DNA from: Mycobacteriales bacterium
GTDB taxonomy: Bacteria; Actinomycetota; Actinomycetes; Mycobacteriales; SCTD01
Assembly: GCA_040902655.1 (NCBI GenBank)
Contig: JBBDWV010000056.1
Span: forward strand, 1-64,000
Length of the DNA stretch: 64,000 nt
Direction of reading: 5' to 3'
Below, in pieces: positions 36,347 through 44,273 of this stretch (its first letter is position 1; the number at the start of each line of letters is the position of its first letter). The notes under the pieces were generated by a model, which saw nothing but the letters and a program-made list of their open reading frames with translations, did not search any database and was not told the origin of the DNA. Position numbers and translations under genes: made by a program.

Positions 36347-36745
36347 TCAGGTGATCTTGACCTCCTCCTCCGTCACGACACCGTCCTCGATGGTGTACGA
36401 GCGCAGCTCGAGGTCCGCCGATCGGGTCGAGACGAGCAGCCAGGAGGTCCCGGGCGTGTTGACCGACCAGCGGATGTCGGTGCGCGAGGGGTAGGCCTCG
36501 GTCGCGGTGTGCGAGTGGTAGACGACCAGCAGGTCCTCGTCGGCGTCGTCGATCTCACGGTAGACCCGCAGCCACTCGGCGCTGTCGAACATGAAGCCGG
36601 TCGGCGAGCGCTCGGCGTTCTCCATCTCGAACAGCCGGCTCGGGACACCGTCCCGGCCGGCGACGACGCCGCAGCACTCGTCGGGATGGTCGCGGCGGGC
36701 GTGGGCGACGATCCGGTCGACCATCGCCTGGGGAATCTGGAGCAC
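36347..36745 (-). CDS. mec: Mec+ JAMM metallopeptidase (CysO-cysteine hydrolase)
   Basis: A 132-residue JAB1/MPN protease with the zinc motif YHSHTATEAYPSRTD (HxH, Ser, Asp), and Glu in DECCGVVAG at the N-terminus. It cleaves CysO-cysteine to release cysteine and free CysO. Next to cysO (85-bp gap) on the same strand. Length normal. Confidence 0.92.
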   Translation of the reverse strand: MLQIPQAMVDRIVAHARRDHPDECCGVVAGRDGVPSRLFEMENAERSPTGFMFDSAEWLRVYREIDDADEDLLVVYHSHTATEAYPSRTDIRWSVNTPGTSWLLVSTRSADLELRSYTIEDGVVTEEEVKIT

Positions 36746-36755
36746 GCGTCCGAGG

Positions 36756-37304
36756 CTACCGAGGACCGCGTAGGTCCAGGCAGCCGAGCAGCGACTCCTG
36801 CAGCCAGCCCAGCCAGCCGTACACCTGCAGCGCCTGCGCGCGGGGGTCCTCGTCGCGCGGGTCGAGCTCGGTCTCCTCGGTGACCCCGAGTCGCGTGCCG
36901 AGCACCAGCCGCAGGTCGTTCAGGCAGCCCAGCCAGGCAGCTGCCTGGTCACGGTCGAGCACCAGCCGGCCGCCCCTGCCGGCCAGCGGCGCGAGCGTGG
37001 AGAGCAGGACGGTCGCGTTCGCCCGCTTGCCCGCCCGCAGGTCGCCCTCGGTGTAGCGGCGGAAGTCGCCGGCCGCCGCCTCGTCGTCGCCGTAGGCGTC
37101 GGGCAGCAGCCGGGCCAACGCCGGGTCGGCCGGCGGCTCGGCCGGGCCGCCGGACAGGCCGACGAGGGCGGCCAGCGGGTCGCTGCCCTGCTCGTCCTGC
37201 TCCCCGAGCAGGACGAGCAGGTCCCCGGCGACGGCGCTCAGCACGTCGGCCTCGACCCGGTCGAGCCTGGCGGTGACCGTGCCGTGCCGGCGGGAGAACC
37301 TCAT
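36756..37304 (-). CDS. DUF2017 protein
   Basis: A 182-residue protein: [20 protein letters not shown] at the N-terminus, then the DUF2017 pattern RLLPDAYGDDEAAAGDFRRYT and LVLDRDQAAAWLGCLNDLRL. Found next to clpS throughout Actinomycetota; function unknown. The ATG at 37304 overlaps the clpS TGA, so translation is coupled. Confidence 0.85.
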   Translation of the reverse strand: MRFSRRHGTVTARLDRVEADVLSAVAGDLLVLLGEQDEQGSDPLAALVGLSGGPAEPPADPALARLLPDAYGDDEAAAGDFRRYTEGDLRAGKRANATVLLSTLAPLAGRGGRLVLDRDQAAAWLGCLNDLRLVLGTRLGVTEETELDPRDEDPRAQALQVYGWLGWLQESLLGCLDLRGPR

Positions 37305-37588
37305 CAGTCCTGCTGCAGGGTGGCCCACAGGCCCTTGGCGTGCAGGCGGGCGACGTCGTGCTCCATCTGCTCGCGGGTACCGCTGCTGACGACGGCCCGC
37401 CCCTTGGAGTGGACGTCCATCATGAGCTTCTCGGCCTGCGCCCGCGGGTAGCCGAACAGCTCCATCAGCACGTGCGTCACGTAGCTCATCAGGTTGACCG
37501 GGTCGTTCCAGACGATCGCCACCCACGGCCGGTCGGTGTCGGCGACGTCGTCCACGTCCGGCAGGTCGAGCTCGGCGGGTGCGGTCAC
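37304..37588 (-). CDS. clpS: ClpS, N-end rule adaptor
   Basis: A 94-residue adaptor that delivers N-degron substrates to ClpAP/ClpCP. Motifs: [40 protein letters not shown]. The GTG at 37588 gives the normal length with a short acidic leader; upstream frame is not natural protein sequence. Confidence 0.9.
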   Translation of the reverse strand: MTAPAELDLPDVDDVADTDRPWVAIVWNDPVNLMSYVTHVLMELFGYPRAQAEKLMMDVHSKGRAVVSSGTREQMEHDVARLHAKGLWATLQQD

Positions 37589-37735
37589 GCGCGCACCTGT
37601 CCGGGCAGCACCCCGCCGTCGTCCCGCACGTCGATCACGCCCGACACGTCGATCACCCTGGCCTCCCACCGCCTCGGCACCGCTCCACGGTGCCACGCCC
37701 CCGCAGCGCCGGGCCAGCCGGGCGGGGACCCTGTC

Positions 37736-38575
37736 TCAGACGCGGAAGGACAGCGGCGTCGCCTTGCAGTCACTCACCGGAACGCCGGTCCGCTTGATGG
37801 TGCGCCCGTCGGCGGTCGTCAGCCAGATCGTGTATCTCTGCTTGCTGGCCAGCGAGTTGATGACGTAGTAGCCGTCGCGCGGGAACGACGCGCTGCCCCA
37901 GCCCTGGTAGAAGGGCCAGGCGTTCCACTTCGTCTCCGTCCAGGCGAAGACGTTCCTGACCTTCACCGGCCGGCCCGCGGCATCGAAGATCTTGCCCTGG
38001 ATGTTGCCGGTGGTGCCCTGGTAGGCGCAGGTCATCGCCAGCCGGATCGGCAGGTTCTGGGTGCCGATCGGCACCAGGTGCTTGTTGGCGTAGCCGTACT
38101 TGGTCACCGTCGGGGGGTTGAAGCAGTAGTTGCCGTTGGCGTCCTTGCACGGGCTGCCCTTGTAGCCGCGGGAGTAGACCTCGATGTAGGCGCCGACGGC
38201 GTTGCTCGGGATGTTGCCGAGCCGCCACGCGCGGGTCGTGCGGTTGCCGTCCTTCATGACGCTGTTCTGCGGCGCACCCTCGGGGCCGACGAAGTGGTTC
38301 AGGTAACTCTGCGGCACGGAGTAGCCGCCGGTCTTGGCGCAGCCGTAGCCGGCGCTCTTCGGGTCGGCGTTCAGGGCCTTGCCGTTGCGGTCGACCAGGT
38401 CGAAGCCGATGGAGACGTTGACGTCGCGGCCGTCCTGCCCGAAGACGGTCCCGCTGATGCTCTTGCCGGTGTTGGTCGCGCACGCGGCCTGCGCCGGGGC
38501 GCTGGCAACCACCGGCGCCACGCCCGCCACCAGGGCTGCTGCCACGACCGCGAGTACTGCCCGTCCTGCCTGCAC
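37736..38575 (-). CDS. Secreted protein with a carboxypeptidase-regulatory-like fold
   Basis: A 279-residue exported protein. The GTG at 38575 follows GAGGAGCAGCAG, and a signal peptide AVLAVVAAALVAGVAPVVA ends near APAQA. The mature part has a beta-rich SGTVFGQDGRDVNVSIGF segment and a later TTGNIQGKIFDAAGRPV segment, both like CarboxypepD regulatory repeats, with six or more cysteines that could form disulfides (YGCAKTGG, GSPCKD, NYCFNPP, TCAYQG). Probably a cell-wall or secreted adhesin-like protein; substrate unknown. It is alone on its strand between clpS and the transporter region. Confidence 0.65.
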   Translation of the reverse strand: MQAGRAVLAVVAAALVAGVAPVVASAPAQAACATNTGKSISGTVFGQDGRDVNVSIGFDLVDRNGKALNADPKSAGYGCAKTGGYSVPQSYLNHFVGPEGAPQNSVMKDGNRTTRAWRLGNIPSNAVGAYIEVYSRGYKGSPCKDANGNYCFNPPTVTKYGYANKHLVPIGTQNLPIRLAMTCAYQGTTGNIQGKIFDAAGRPVKVRNVFAWTETKWNAWPFYQGWGSASFPRDGYYVINSLASKQRYTIWLTTADGRTIKRTGVPVSDCKATPLSFRV

Positions 38576-38888
38576 CTGCTGCTCCTCGACTCGCCCCCCG
38601 TGCCCCTCGTACATCCTCGGCAGGCGGGGCCGGAACATGAGTCGTCCGGCGGCGCGGGGGAGCGGGCCAGCCTCAAGATCTTCGGAACATCCACAGGGCC
38701 AGGAGGCTGTGGATGTTCCGAAGATCTTGCTGCAGATGGCGATGGCCCGCCGTGGATGCGGCACCACAGGGTCAGCGGCGAGATCTGTGCAAGCGGGGGG
38801 CGACGCCGCACCGATCTGCCCCTACTGTTGCGCGCTGTCGAGGCCCAGGCCACCTCCGGGGGGTCGGCCGCAGGAGGTGAGCCGCGCG
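38576..38888. other. Intergenic region with a long palindrome
   Basis: Between the divergent secreted-protein and permease genes. The only structure seen is the 23-bp inverted repeat at 38674-38729. The rest (38730-38888) contains no convincing gene; promoters for both flanking genes must lie here. Confidence 0.6.
38674..38729. repeat. 23-bp perfect inverted repeat
   Basis: Left arm 38674-38696 begins CAAGATCTTCGGAACATC and right arm 38707-38729 is its exact complement; ten bases lie between. No T-run. It sits between divergent genes, so it is not a terminator for either. A 23-bp perfect repeat is far longer than chance. Confidence 0.9.
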
Positions 38889-39959
38889 GTGCATCCGGCC
38901 CTGCACGCCGCGCCTGCGCCCGCACCTCCTGGACGGGCGGGGCCGGCCGCACCTCCTGAACGGGCGGGGCAGCATCGATCCTGGACGCGGTACGCGACCA
39001 CCGTCGGTCTCTACGCGCTCACCCTGTGGGCGGTTGTCACGCTGGTGTTCTTCCTGCCGCGACTGCTCCCGGGCGACCCGCTCCGGCAACTGGACGACCC
39101 GGACAGCGGCAGCTACGTCTACGACGCGGCCGCCCGTGACCAGGTGGCCGCCTACTACGGACTCGACCGGCCGCTGCACGAGCAGTACGGCGCCTACCTG
39201 TCCGGGCTGAGCAGGGGTGAGTTCGGCTGGTCGATCTCGCAGAACGCGCCGGTGGGCACGCTGCTGCAGAACCGCCTGCCCTGGACGCTGCTGCTGACCG
39301 GTAGCGCACTGGCGCTGTCGTCGGCCATCAGCTTCCTCGCCGGGGTGCACGCCGCCTGGCACCGTGGCCGCTTCGCCGACCGGACGCTGATCGTCGTGCT
39401 GTCGACTTCCCGGGCCATTCCCGAGTACGCCATCGCCAGCGCACTGCTGATCCTGTTCGCGGTGACCTGGCCGGTGTTCCCGCAGGCCGGCGGGCAGACG
39501 GCCTTCGCGTCCTACACGTCACCGGTGCAGGCGGTCGGAGACGTGCTCCACCACCTGGCGCTCCCCCTGCTGGCCCTGACGCTGGGGCTGGCCGCCAACA
39601 AGTTCCTGATCGTTCGCAACACGGTCATCTCGACGCTGGGTGAGGACTACATGCTCCTGGCGCGGGCCAAGGGCCTGCCCCGCCGGCTGCTGAAGTACCG
39701 GCACTCGGCCCGCAACGCGATGCTGCCGTTCGTCACCGCCCTGGGCATCCAGGCCGGTTTTGCCGTCGGTGGCTCGCTGTTCGTGGAAGTCGTGTTCGCC
39801 TATCCCGGCATCGGCACCCTCGTCGAGGGGGCGGTGACCTCGCGGGACTACCCCCTGCTGCAGGGCTCCTTCATCCTGCTGGCCCTCGTGGTGCTGCTCG
39901 CGAACCTGGTCGTGGAGCTGGTCTACGGCAAGCTCGACCCGCGGGTGCGTGACCGGTGA
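38889..39959 (+). CDS. Oligopeptide/metal-type ABC transporter permease (DppB-like)
   Basis: A 356-residue permease with six helices: TTVGLYALTLWAVVTLVFFL, LLPGDPLRQLDDP (typical DppB loop), ALALSSAISFLAGVHAA and the EAA loop ARAKGLPRRLLKYRHSARNA. The start GTG 38889 follows AGGAGGTGAGCCGC; an earlier in-frame GTG at 38877 is possible. Downstream, the DppC-like gene overlaps by four bases. ATPase and binding-protein genes lie on the opposite strand at 41470-45956. Confidence 0.85.
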   Translation: MHPALHAAPAPAPPGRAGPAAPPERAGQHRSWTRYATTVGLYALTLWAVVTLVFFLPRLLPGDPLRQLDDPDSGSYVYDAAARDQVAAYYGLDRPLHEQYGAYLSGLSRGEFGWSISQNAPVGTLLQNRLPWTLLLTGSALALSSAISFLAGVHAAWHRGRFADRTLIVVLSTSRAIPEYAIASALLILFAVTWPVFPQAGGQTAFASYTSPVQAVGDVLHHLALPLLALTLGLAANKFLIVRNTVISTLGEDYMLLARAKGLPRRLLKYRHSARNAMLPFVTALGIQAGFAVGGSLFVEVVFAYPGIGTLVEGAVTSRDYPLLQGSFILLALVVLLANLVVELVYGKLDPRVRDR

Positions 39960-40837
39960 CGGGCGCAGTCAGCCCTGCTGCCGCCGGTCGCCCGACGCGG
40001 CGGCGGCTGCGGCGACCCGGAACGGCTGGGCTGGTCGGCGCGCTGATCCTGGTGCTGTACGTCCTGCTCATGCTGTTCGGCAGCCGCCTGGCGCCGTTCG
40101 GCGCGAACGAGCTGGCCGGGCCGTCGCTCTCGCGCCCGGGGGGGCGGCACCTGCTGGGAACCAACCTGCTGGGCCAGGACATCGCCAGCCAGCTCCTGCT
40201 GGGAGTGCGCGCCTCGGTGCTGGTCGCCGTGCTCGCAGGCACCGGAACCGTCGTGCTCGGGACGCTGGTCGGGGTGCTGGCCGGCTGGTTCCCCGGCTGG
40301 CCGAGCGCCGCACTGATGCGGGTGACCGACCTGGTGCTCGTGCTGCCCAAGCTGCCGCTGCTGCTGCTGGTCGGCGCGCTCACCGGCGGCTCGGTGCTGG
40401 GCCTGTCCCTGGTCATCTCGCTGCTGTTCTGGCCCACGGCGGCGCGGATTCTGCGATCGCAGGTGCTGAGCCTGCGCACGCGCACGCACGTACGGGCGGC
40501 CACCGGCTTCGGTGCCGGCACCTGGCACCAGCTACGACGGCACATCCTGCCCGACCTGTCACTGCTGTCCGTCGCGGAGTTCATCCCGGCGGCGAGCCGG
40601 GCCGTCGCACTGCAGGCCGGGCTGGCCTTCCTCGGCGTCGGCGACCCCACCGAGCCGTCCTGGGGCGCGATGATCCGGGACGCCATCGCCTTTCGGGCCG
40701 TGTTCATCACCTCGGCCTGGACGTGGTGGCTGGTGCCGCCGATCGTCGCGCTCGTCGCCCTCATCGTAGGCATCACGCTGCTGGGCACGGCGCTCGAGCG
40801 CCGGTTGAGTCCGCGCCTGGCCCGGCACCAGCGGTAG
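39956..40837 (+). CDS. Oligopeptide/metal-type ABC transporter permease (DppC-like)
   Basis: A 293-residue permease: VGALILVLYVLLMLFGSRLA, HLLGTNLLGQDIASQLLLGV (DppC signature), ATPase contact ATGFGAGTWHQLRRHILPDL. Four-base overlap with the DppB-like gene indicates coupled translation. It ends 30 bp from the convergent FmdE gene. Confidence 0.87.
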   Translation: MTGAVSPAAAGRPTRRRLRRPGTAGLVGALILVLYVLLMLFGSRLAPFGANELAGPSLSRPGGRHLLGTNLLGQDIASQLLLGVRASVLVAVLAGTGTVVLGTLVGVLAGWFPGWPSAALMRVTDLVLVLPKLPLLLLVGALTGGSVLGLSLVISLLFWPTAARILRSQVLSLRTRTHVRAATGFGAGTWHQLRRHILPDLSLLSVAEFIPAASRAVALQAGLAFLGVGDPTEPSWGAMIRDAIAFRAVFITSAWTWWLVPPIVALVALIVGITLLGTALERRLSPRLARHQR

Positions 40838-40867
40838 CCCGCCTGCCGGGCCGACCGTGCGGTCGAA

Positions 40868-41473
40868 TCAGCCGGCGGCGAGCGCCGCGTCGAAGCAGGG
40901 CTGGCAGTAGTCGGCCGAGCCCAGCCGGCGCACCCGCGTCTCCATGACCTGCTCACCGCAGGCCACGCAGCGCGCCGACGCGTGGATCCGGGCCTTCCCG
41001 GGCGGGCCGCCGGTCACGGGCGTCACGGCGAACAGCTCTTCCGGGTCCATCTCCAGCACCCGGTGGGACTGCGACACGTGCAGCTCGGCGAACCGCTCCC
41101 GCTCACTGTCACTGGCGGTGCCCGCACGGACCTTGGCGAACAGCTCCTGGTGCTCGGGGTCGCGGACCCAGGCGTCCGGACGGCCGGCGATACGGATCGC
41201 CTTGGCATCGGAGCGGCGGTAGAACGTGTAGGCGTTCTTCCCCCAGTCGCGGTGGAGCAGGTTGCCCTTGCCGAACGTGCAGCCGGTCAGCACCTGGATG
41301 GCGTCCACGGCGCACATGTCGGTCTCGACGACCGCGACGACCTCCTCGTCCTTGGAGTGCGGACCGATTTCCCGCAGGGCGATGCGGGCCGCCTGCATGC
41401 CCATCGCCAGCCCCGGGCAGACGTGGCCGTGGAAGGTCGCCACCTCGTCGAGGCTCTTCTCGTCCGTCGTCAT
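40868..41473 (-). CDS. FmdE-family protein with C4 zinc finger
   Basis: A 201-residue protein. The N-terminal domain is FmdE-like, with FHGHVCPGLAMGMQAARIAL (conserved Cys and His), CAVDAIQVLTGCTFGKGNL, and YTFYRRS. The C-terminus carries a CxxC-x17-CxxC finger (CVACGEQVMETRVRRLG then YCQPC). FmdE was named from formylmethanofuran dehydrogenase operons, but the domain is widespread and its biochemical role is unclear; metal binding is likely. It is the last gene of an operon with an ABC ATPase, methyltransferase and binding protein, overlapping the ATPase gene by four bases. Confidence 0.85.
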   Translation of the reverse strand: MTTDEKSLDEVATFHGHVCPGLAMGMQAARIALREIGPHSKDEEVVAVVETDMCAVDAIQVLTGCTFGKGNLLHRDWGKNAYTFYRRSDAKAIRIAGRPDAWVRDPEHQELFAKVRAGTASDSERERFAELHVSQSHRVLEMDPEELFAVTPVTGGPPGKARIHASARCVACGEQVMETRVRRLGSADYCQPCFDAALAAG

Positions 41474-43332
41474 GGTCGTCTCCCTTTCGCGCGCGAGTGG
41501 TCCCGTCGGACGGTACCGGGGCCGTCCAGGGCCGAATCTTCCACGACATCCTGCGCAGGGCGGCCATCGGCACCGGCGAACAGCAGGTCCCGACCGGCGG
41601 CCGCGAGCAGCGATCGGGTCACCGGATGTCGGGGGGCGGCGAGCATGCCGCCGCCGGCCCCCTCCTCGACGATCCGACCGCCGTCGAGCACCAGCACCCG
41701 GTCCGCCACCCGCAGCACGACCGACAGGTCATGGGAGATGAAGATCATCGCCATGCCGCGCTCCACCTGCAGGTGCTTGAGGAGCTGGATCATCTTCGCC
41801 TGCTCGCTGGGGTCCAGCATGGATACCGCCTCGTCGGCGACGAGCAGCCGCGGCTCGAGCACGAGGGCACGGGCCAGCGCGACCCGCTGAAGCTGACCGC
41901 CGGACAGTTCGTGGGTGTGCCGGCCGAGGAACGCCTCGCCGTCCGGAAGGCGGCAGTCGACCAGAGCGCGCCGGACCGCCGCCCGGCGGGCCGGAGCGTC
42001 CCCGAGTTCCTGGACGTCGAGCGGTTCGCGGACCGCATCGCCGATCGTCAGCCGGGGTGACAGCGCCTCGAACGGGTCCTGGAAGAGCATCTGGACCTGC
42101 CGACGCAGTGCCTTGAGCTGCTCCCCCCTTGCGCGGAGGAGATCCTGGCCGTCGAAGCACACCGTTCCTGCGTCCGGATCGAGCAGCCGCGTGAGCAGCA
42201 GGCCCAGCGTCGACTTCCCCGCACCCGTGGCGCCCACCAGGCCGACCACCTCACCCTCGCGTACGTCCAGGCTGATGCCGTCGACCACCGGCACCGGGGA
42301 GCGGCGGCCCAGGATGCCGCCCGAGGTGTAGGTCTTGCGCAGGTCGCGGGCGGACAGCAGGGCGACCACGCCGCCCCGGGCGCAGGCGACCAGCCGTGCG
42401 CCGTCCTCTCCCGGCGGCGGCACCAGCGGCGGCGCCGCCGGGGCGCAGAGCTCGTCGCGGCTCTGATGGCAGCGGCCCAGGAACGGGCAGCCGTCGGCAG
42501 GCTCGGTCGGGTCGGGAGGGGCACCTCGGATGCCACGCAGGTCCTTCACCGACGCCAGCGTGGGCCGGGCGTTCAGCAGCGCCCAGGAGTACGGATTTCG
42601 GGGGTCGCCGAGGACCCGGACGCGCGGGCCGATCTCGGCCAGCCACCCGCGGTAGAGCACGGCGACCCGGTCGGCGAGCAGCTCCAGGGCGTCCGCGTCG
42701 TGGCTCAGCACGACGAGCGAGGTGCCGCCGGCCCGGACCGTCTGCAGCAGGTCGAGCACCAGATTGCGGGTGGCCGGGTCCAGACCCGCGGTGGGCTCGT
42801 CCAGAATGGCCACGTCGGGTCCACAGGCCAGCGCCATGGCCAGCAGCACCAGCCGGCGCTGACCGCCCGAAAGCTGGCTGGGGTAGCGCTCGGCGGCCCA
42901 GCTCCCCAGGCCGACCTGACCCAGCAGCTCCTCGACGCGGTGGGCGGCCGCCTCCCGGCCCAGGTCCAGATGGATCCTCAGCGGCTCCGCCAGCTGCTGA
43001 CCGACGCGGAGCACCGGGTTGAGGGCCGAGGTCGACTGGAAGGACAAGGAGATCCGTCGCCAGCGGACGGTGCGCCAACCGTCCTCGTCGAGCGGGAGCA
43101 GGTCCAGCTCCGCGAGCCGGATCCGCCCCGAGACCATCCCCTCCGGCAACAGGCCCAGGGCAGCCCGCGCCAAGGTGGATTTTCCCGAGCCGGACTCGCC
43201 GAGCACCCCCAGGCACTCTCCCGGCGCCACCTGCAGGCTGATGCCGTCGACGGCCCGAACGGGCGGCGGCCCTGGATAGGTGACGACCAGGTCGGTGACC
43301 TCGAGAGCGCCGCGAGCCGGCTCAGCTGGCAA
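41470..43332 (-). CDS. Double ABC ATPase (DppD-DppF fusion)
   Basis: A 620-residue protein with two complete ATPase domains. Domain 1 (about 1-265): Walker A GESGSGKSTLARAALG, signature QLSGGQRRLVLLAMAL, Walker B VAILDEPTAGLD. Domain 2 (about 335-590): Walker A GATGAGKSTLGLLL, signature ELSGGQLQRVALARAL, Walker B LLVADEAVSMLD (Ala in place of Pro). Between them is a Cys-containing linker of the oligopeptide type (GCPFLGRCHQSRDELCAP), which in relatives binds an Fe-S cluster. It powers the permease pair on the opposite strand. Confidence 0.87.
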   Translation of the reverse strand: MPAEPARGALEVTDLVVTYPGPPPVRAVDGISLQVAPGECLGVLGESGSGKSTLARAALGLLPEGMVSGRIRLAELDLLPLDEDGWRTVRWRRISLSFQSTSALNPVLRVGQQLAEPLRIHLDLGREAAAHRVEELLGQVGLGSWAAERYPSQLSGGQRRLVLLAMALACGPDVAILDEPTAGLDPATRNLVLDLLQTVRAGGTSLVVLSHDADALELLADRVAVLYRGWLAEIGPRVRVLGDPRNPYSWALLNARPTLASVKDLRGIRGAPPDPTEPADGCPFLGRCHQSRDELCAPAAPPLVPPPGEDGARLVACARGGVVALLSARDLRKTYTSGGILGRRSPVPVVDGISLDVREGEVVGLVGATGAGKSTLGLLLTRLLDPDAGTVCFDGQDLLRARGEQLKALRRQVQMLFQDPFEALSPRLTIGDAVREPLDVQELGDAPARRAAVRRALVDCRLPDGEAFLGRHTHELSGGQLQRVALARALVLEPRLLVADEAVSMLDPSEQAKMIQLLKHLQVERGMAMIFISHDLSVVLRVADRVLVLDGGRIVEEGAGGGMLAAPRHPVTRSLLAAAGRDLLFAGADGRPAQDVVEDSALDGPGTVRRDHSRAKGRRP

Positions 43333-44269
43333 AAAGCACCGACCGTGCGGCCTGATCGGGCAGGTCGACCACAGCCGGATCGGCGGTGAAGCCGCTGTCG
43401 CCCAGCCACTGCCGGTACTCCGCCTCGGTGTGCGTGTCGCCGCCGTTGGCGTTGAGCAGCATCTGGACCGCGAACAGGGCCGAGACCGGGTGCCGCCCCC
43501 GCAGGAAGGTCACGACGGCCACCCCGGCACCCGACGGAACCAGCACCCGCCGCAAGTTGCCGAACAACGCCAGATTGTGGTCCCCGTCGAAGGTGTGCGT
43601 GATGCCCGAGCAGAACGCCAGGTCGAACGGCCCCTCGGGCACCGTGTCGAAGAAGCTGCCCGCGAACAGCTGCACCCCCGCAGCCTCCAGCCGGCCCCGC
43701 CGCCGGGCCACCTCGACCATCACCGGCTGGTCCTGCATCGTCGCCGCCAGTCCTCGGCGGGTGAACTCGAGGGAGTACTCGCCGTGCAGCCCGCCCAGGT
43801 CCAGCACGCTGCGGGCGTGGGGGAAGCGCGTCAGGCAGGCGTCCACCACACCGGGCGCCGCCTGCCTCGCCGTCACCGCCAGGGCGTCGTGGAACGCCTC
43901 CGGGTCAGCCGGGCCGGTTGCGGAGGAGATCGGCCGGTCCCGGGTCCGGTCCTCGAGGGCGGCCGCCCAGCGGCGCAGCGCGCGGGCGTGGTGCCGCAGG
44001 CCGGCCAGGGTGCTGTCCGTCGGCACCTCGGCGCCCCGGACGTACGTCCCATCCGCGTCGCCCGAGACGACCTGGTAGACGGTGAGGGCGTCGAGCAGCA
44101 CCCGCAGCGCGTGGGCGTCCAGCTCCAGCCGCTCCGCCAGGACCTCGGGTGTGCCGGGCAGGGCCTCCAGCAGCCCGGTGCCGGCGGCGACATCGCACAA
44201 CAGGACCCTGCGCCAGTCGGCGACCTGCCCGGGTGGTGCGAGGAACGTCGGATCGGCCGGTCGCGTCAC
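43322..44269 (-). CDS. O-methyltransferase-like SAM-dependent enzyme
   Basis: A 315-residue protein. The first 100 residues form a dimerisation/winged-helix domain as in O-methyltransferases (LAERLELDAHALRVLLDAL, then YVRGAEVPTDSTL). The SAM site is SVLDLGGLHGEYSLEF (about 150-165), followed by QDQPVMVEVARR and FCSGITHTFDGD. It begins at GTG 44269, four bp after the binding-protein stop, and its end overlaps the ATPase by 11 bp. A methyltransferase within an import operon suggests that the transported molecule or a metal chelator is methylated; this is inference. Confidence 0.8.
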   Translation of the reverse strand: MTRPADPTFLAPPGQVADWRRVLLCDVAAGTGLLEALPGTPEVLAERLELDAHALRVLLDALTVYQVVSGDADGTYVRGAEVPTDSTLAGLRHHARALRRWAAALEDRTRDRPISSATGPADPEAFHDALAVTARQAAPGVVDACLTRFPHARSVLDLGGLHGEYSLEFTRRGLAATMQDQPVMVEVARRRGRLEAAGVQLFAGSFFDTVPEGPFDLAFCSGITHTFDGDHNLALFGNLRRVLVPSGAGVAVVTFLRGRHPVSALFAVQMLLNANGGDTHTEAEYRQWLGDSGFTADPAVVDLPDQAARSVLFAS

Positions 44270-44273
44270 CAGG

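Noticed and set aside
40852-40865. Short CGACCG/CGGTCG hairpin between convergent permease and FmdE genes
   Set aside because: Six-bp stem with a two-base loop is too weak to call as a terminator.
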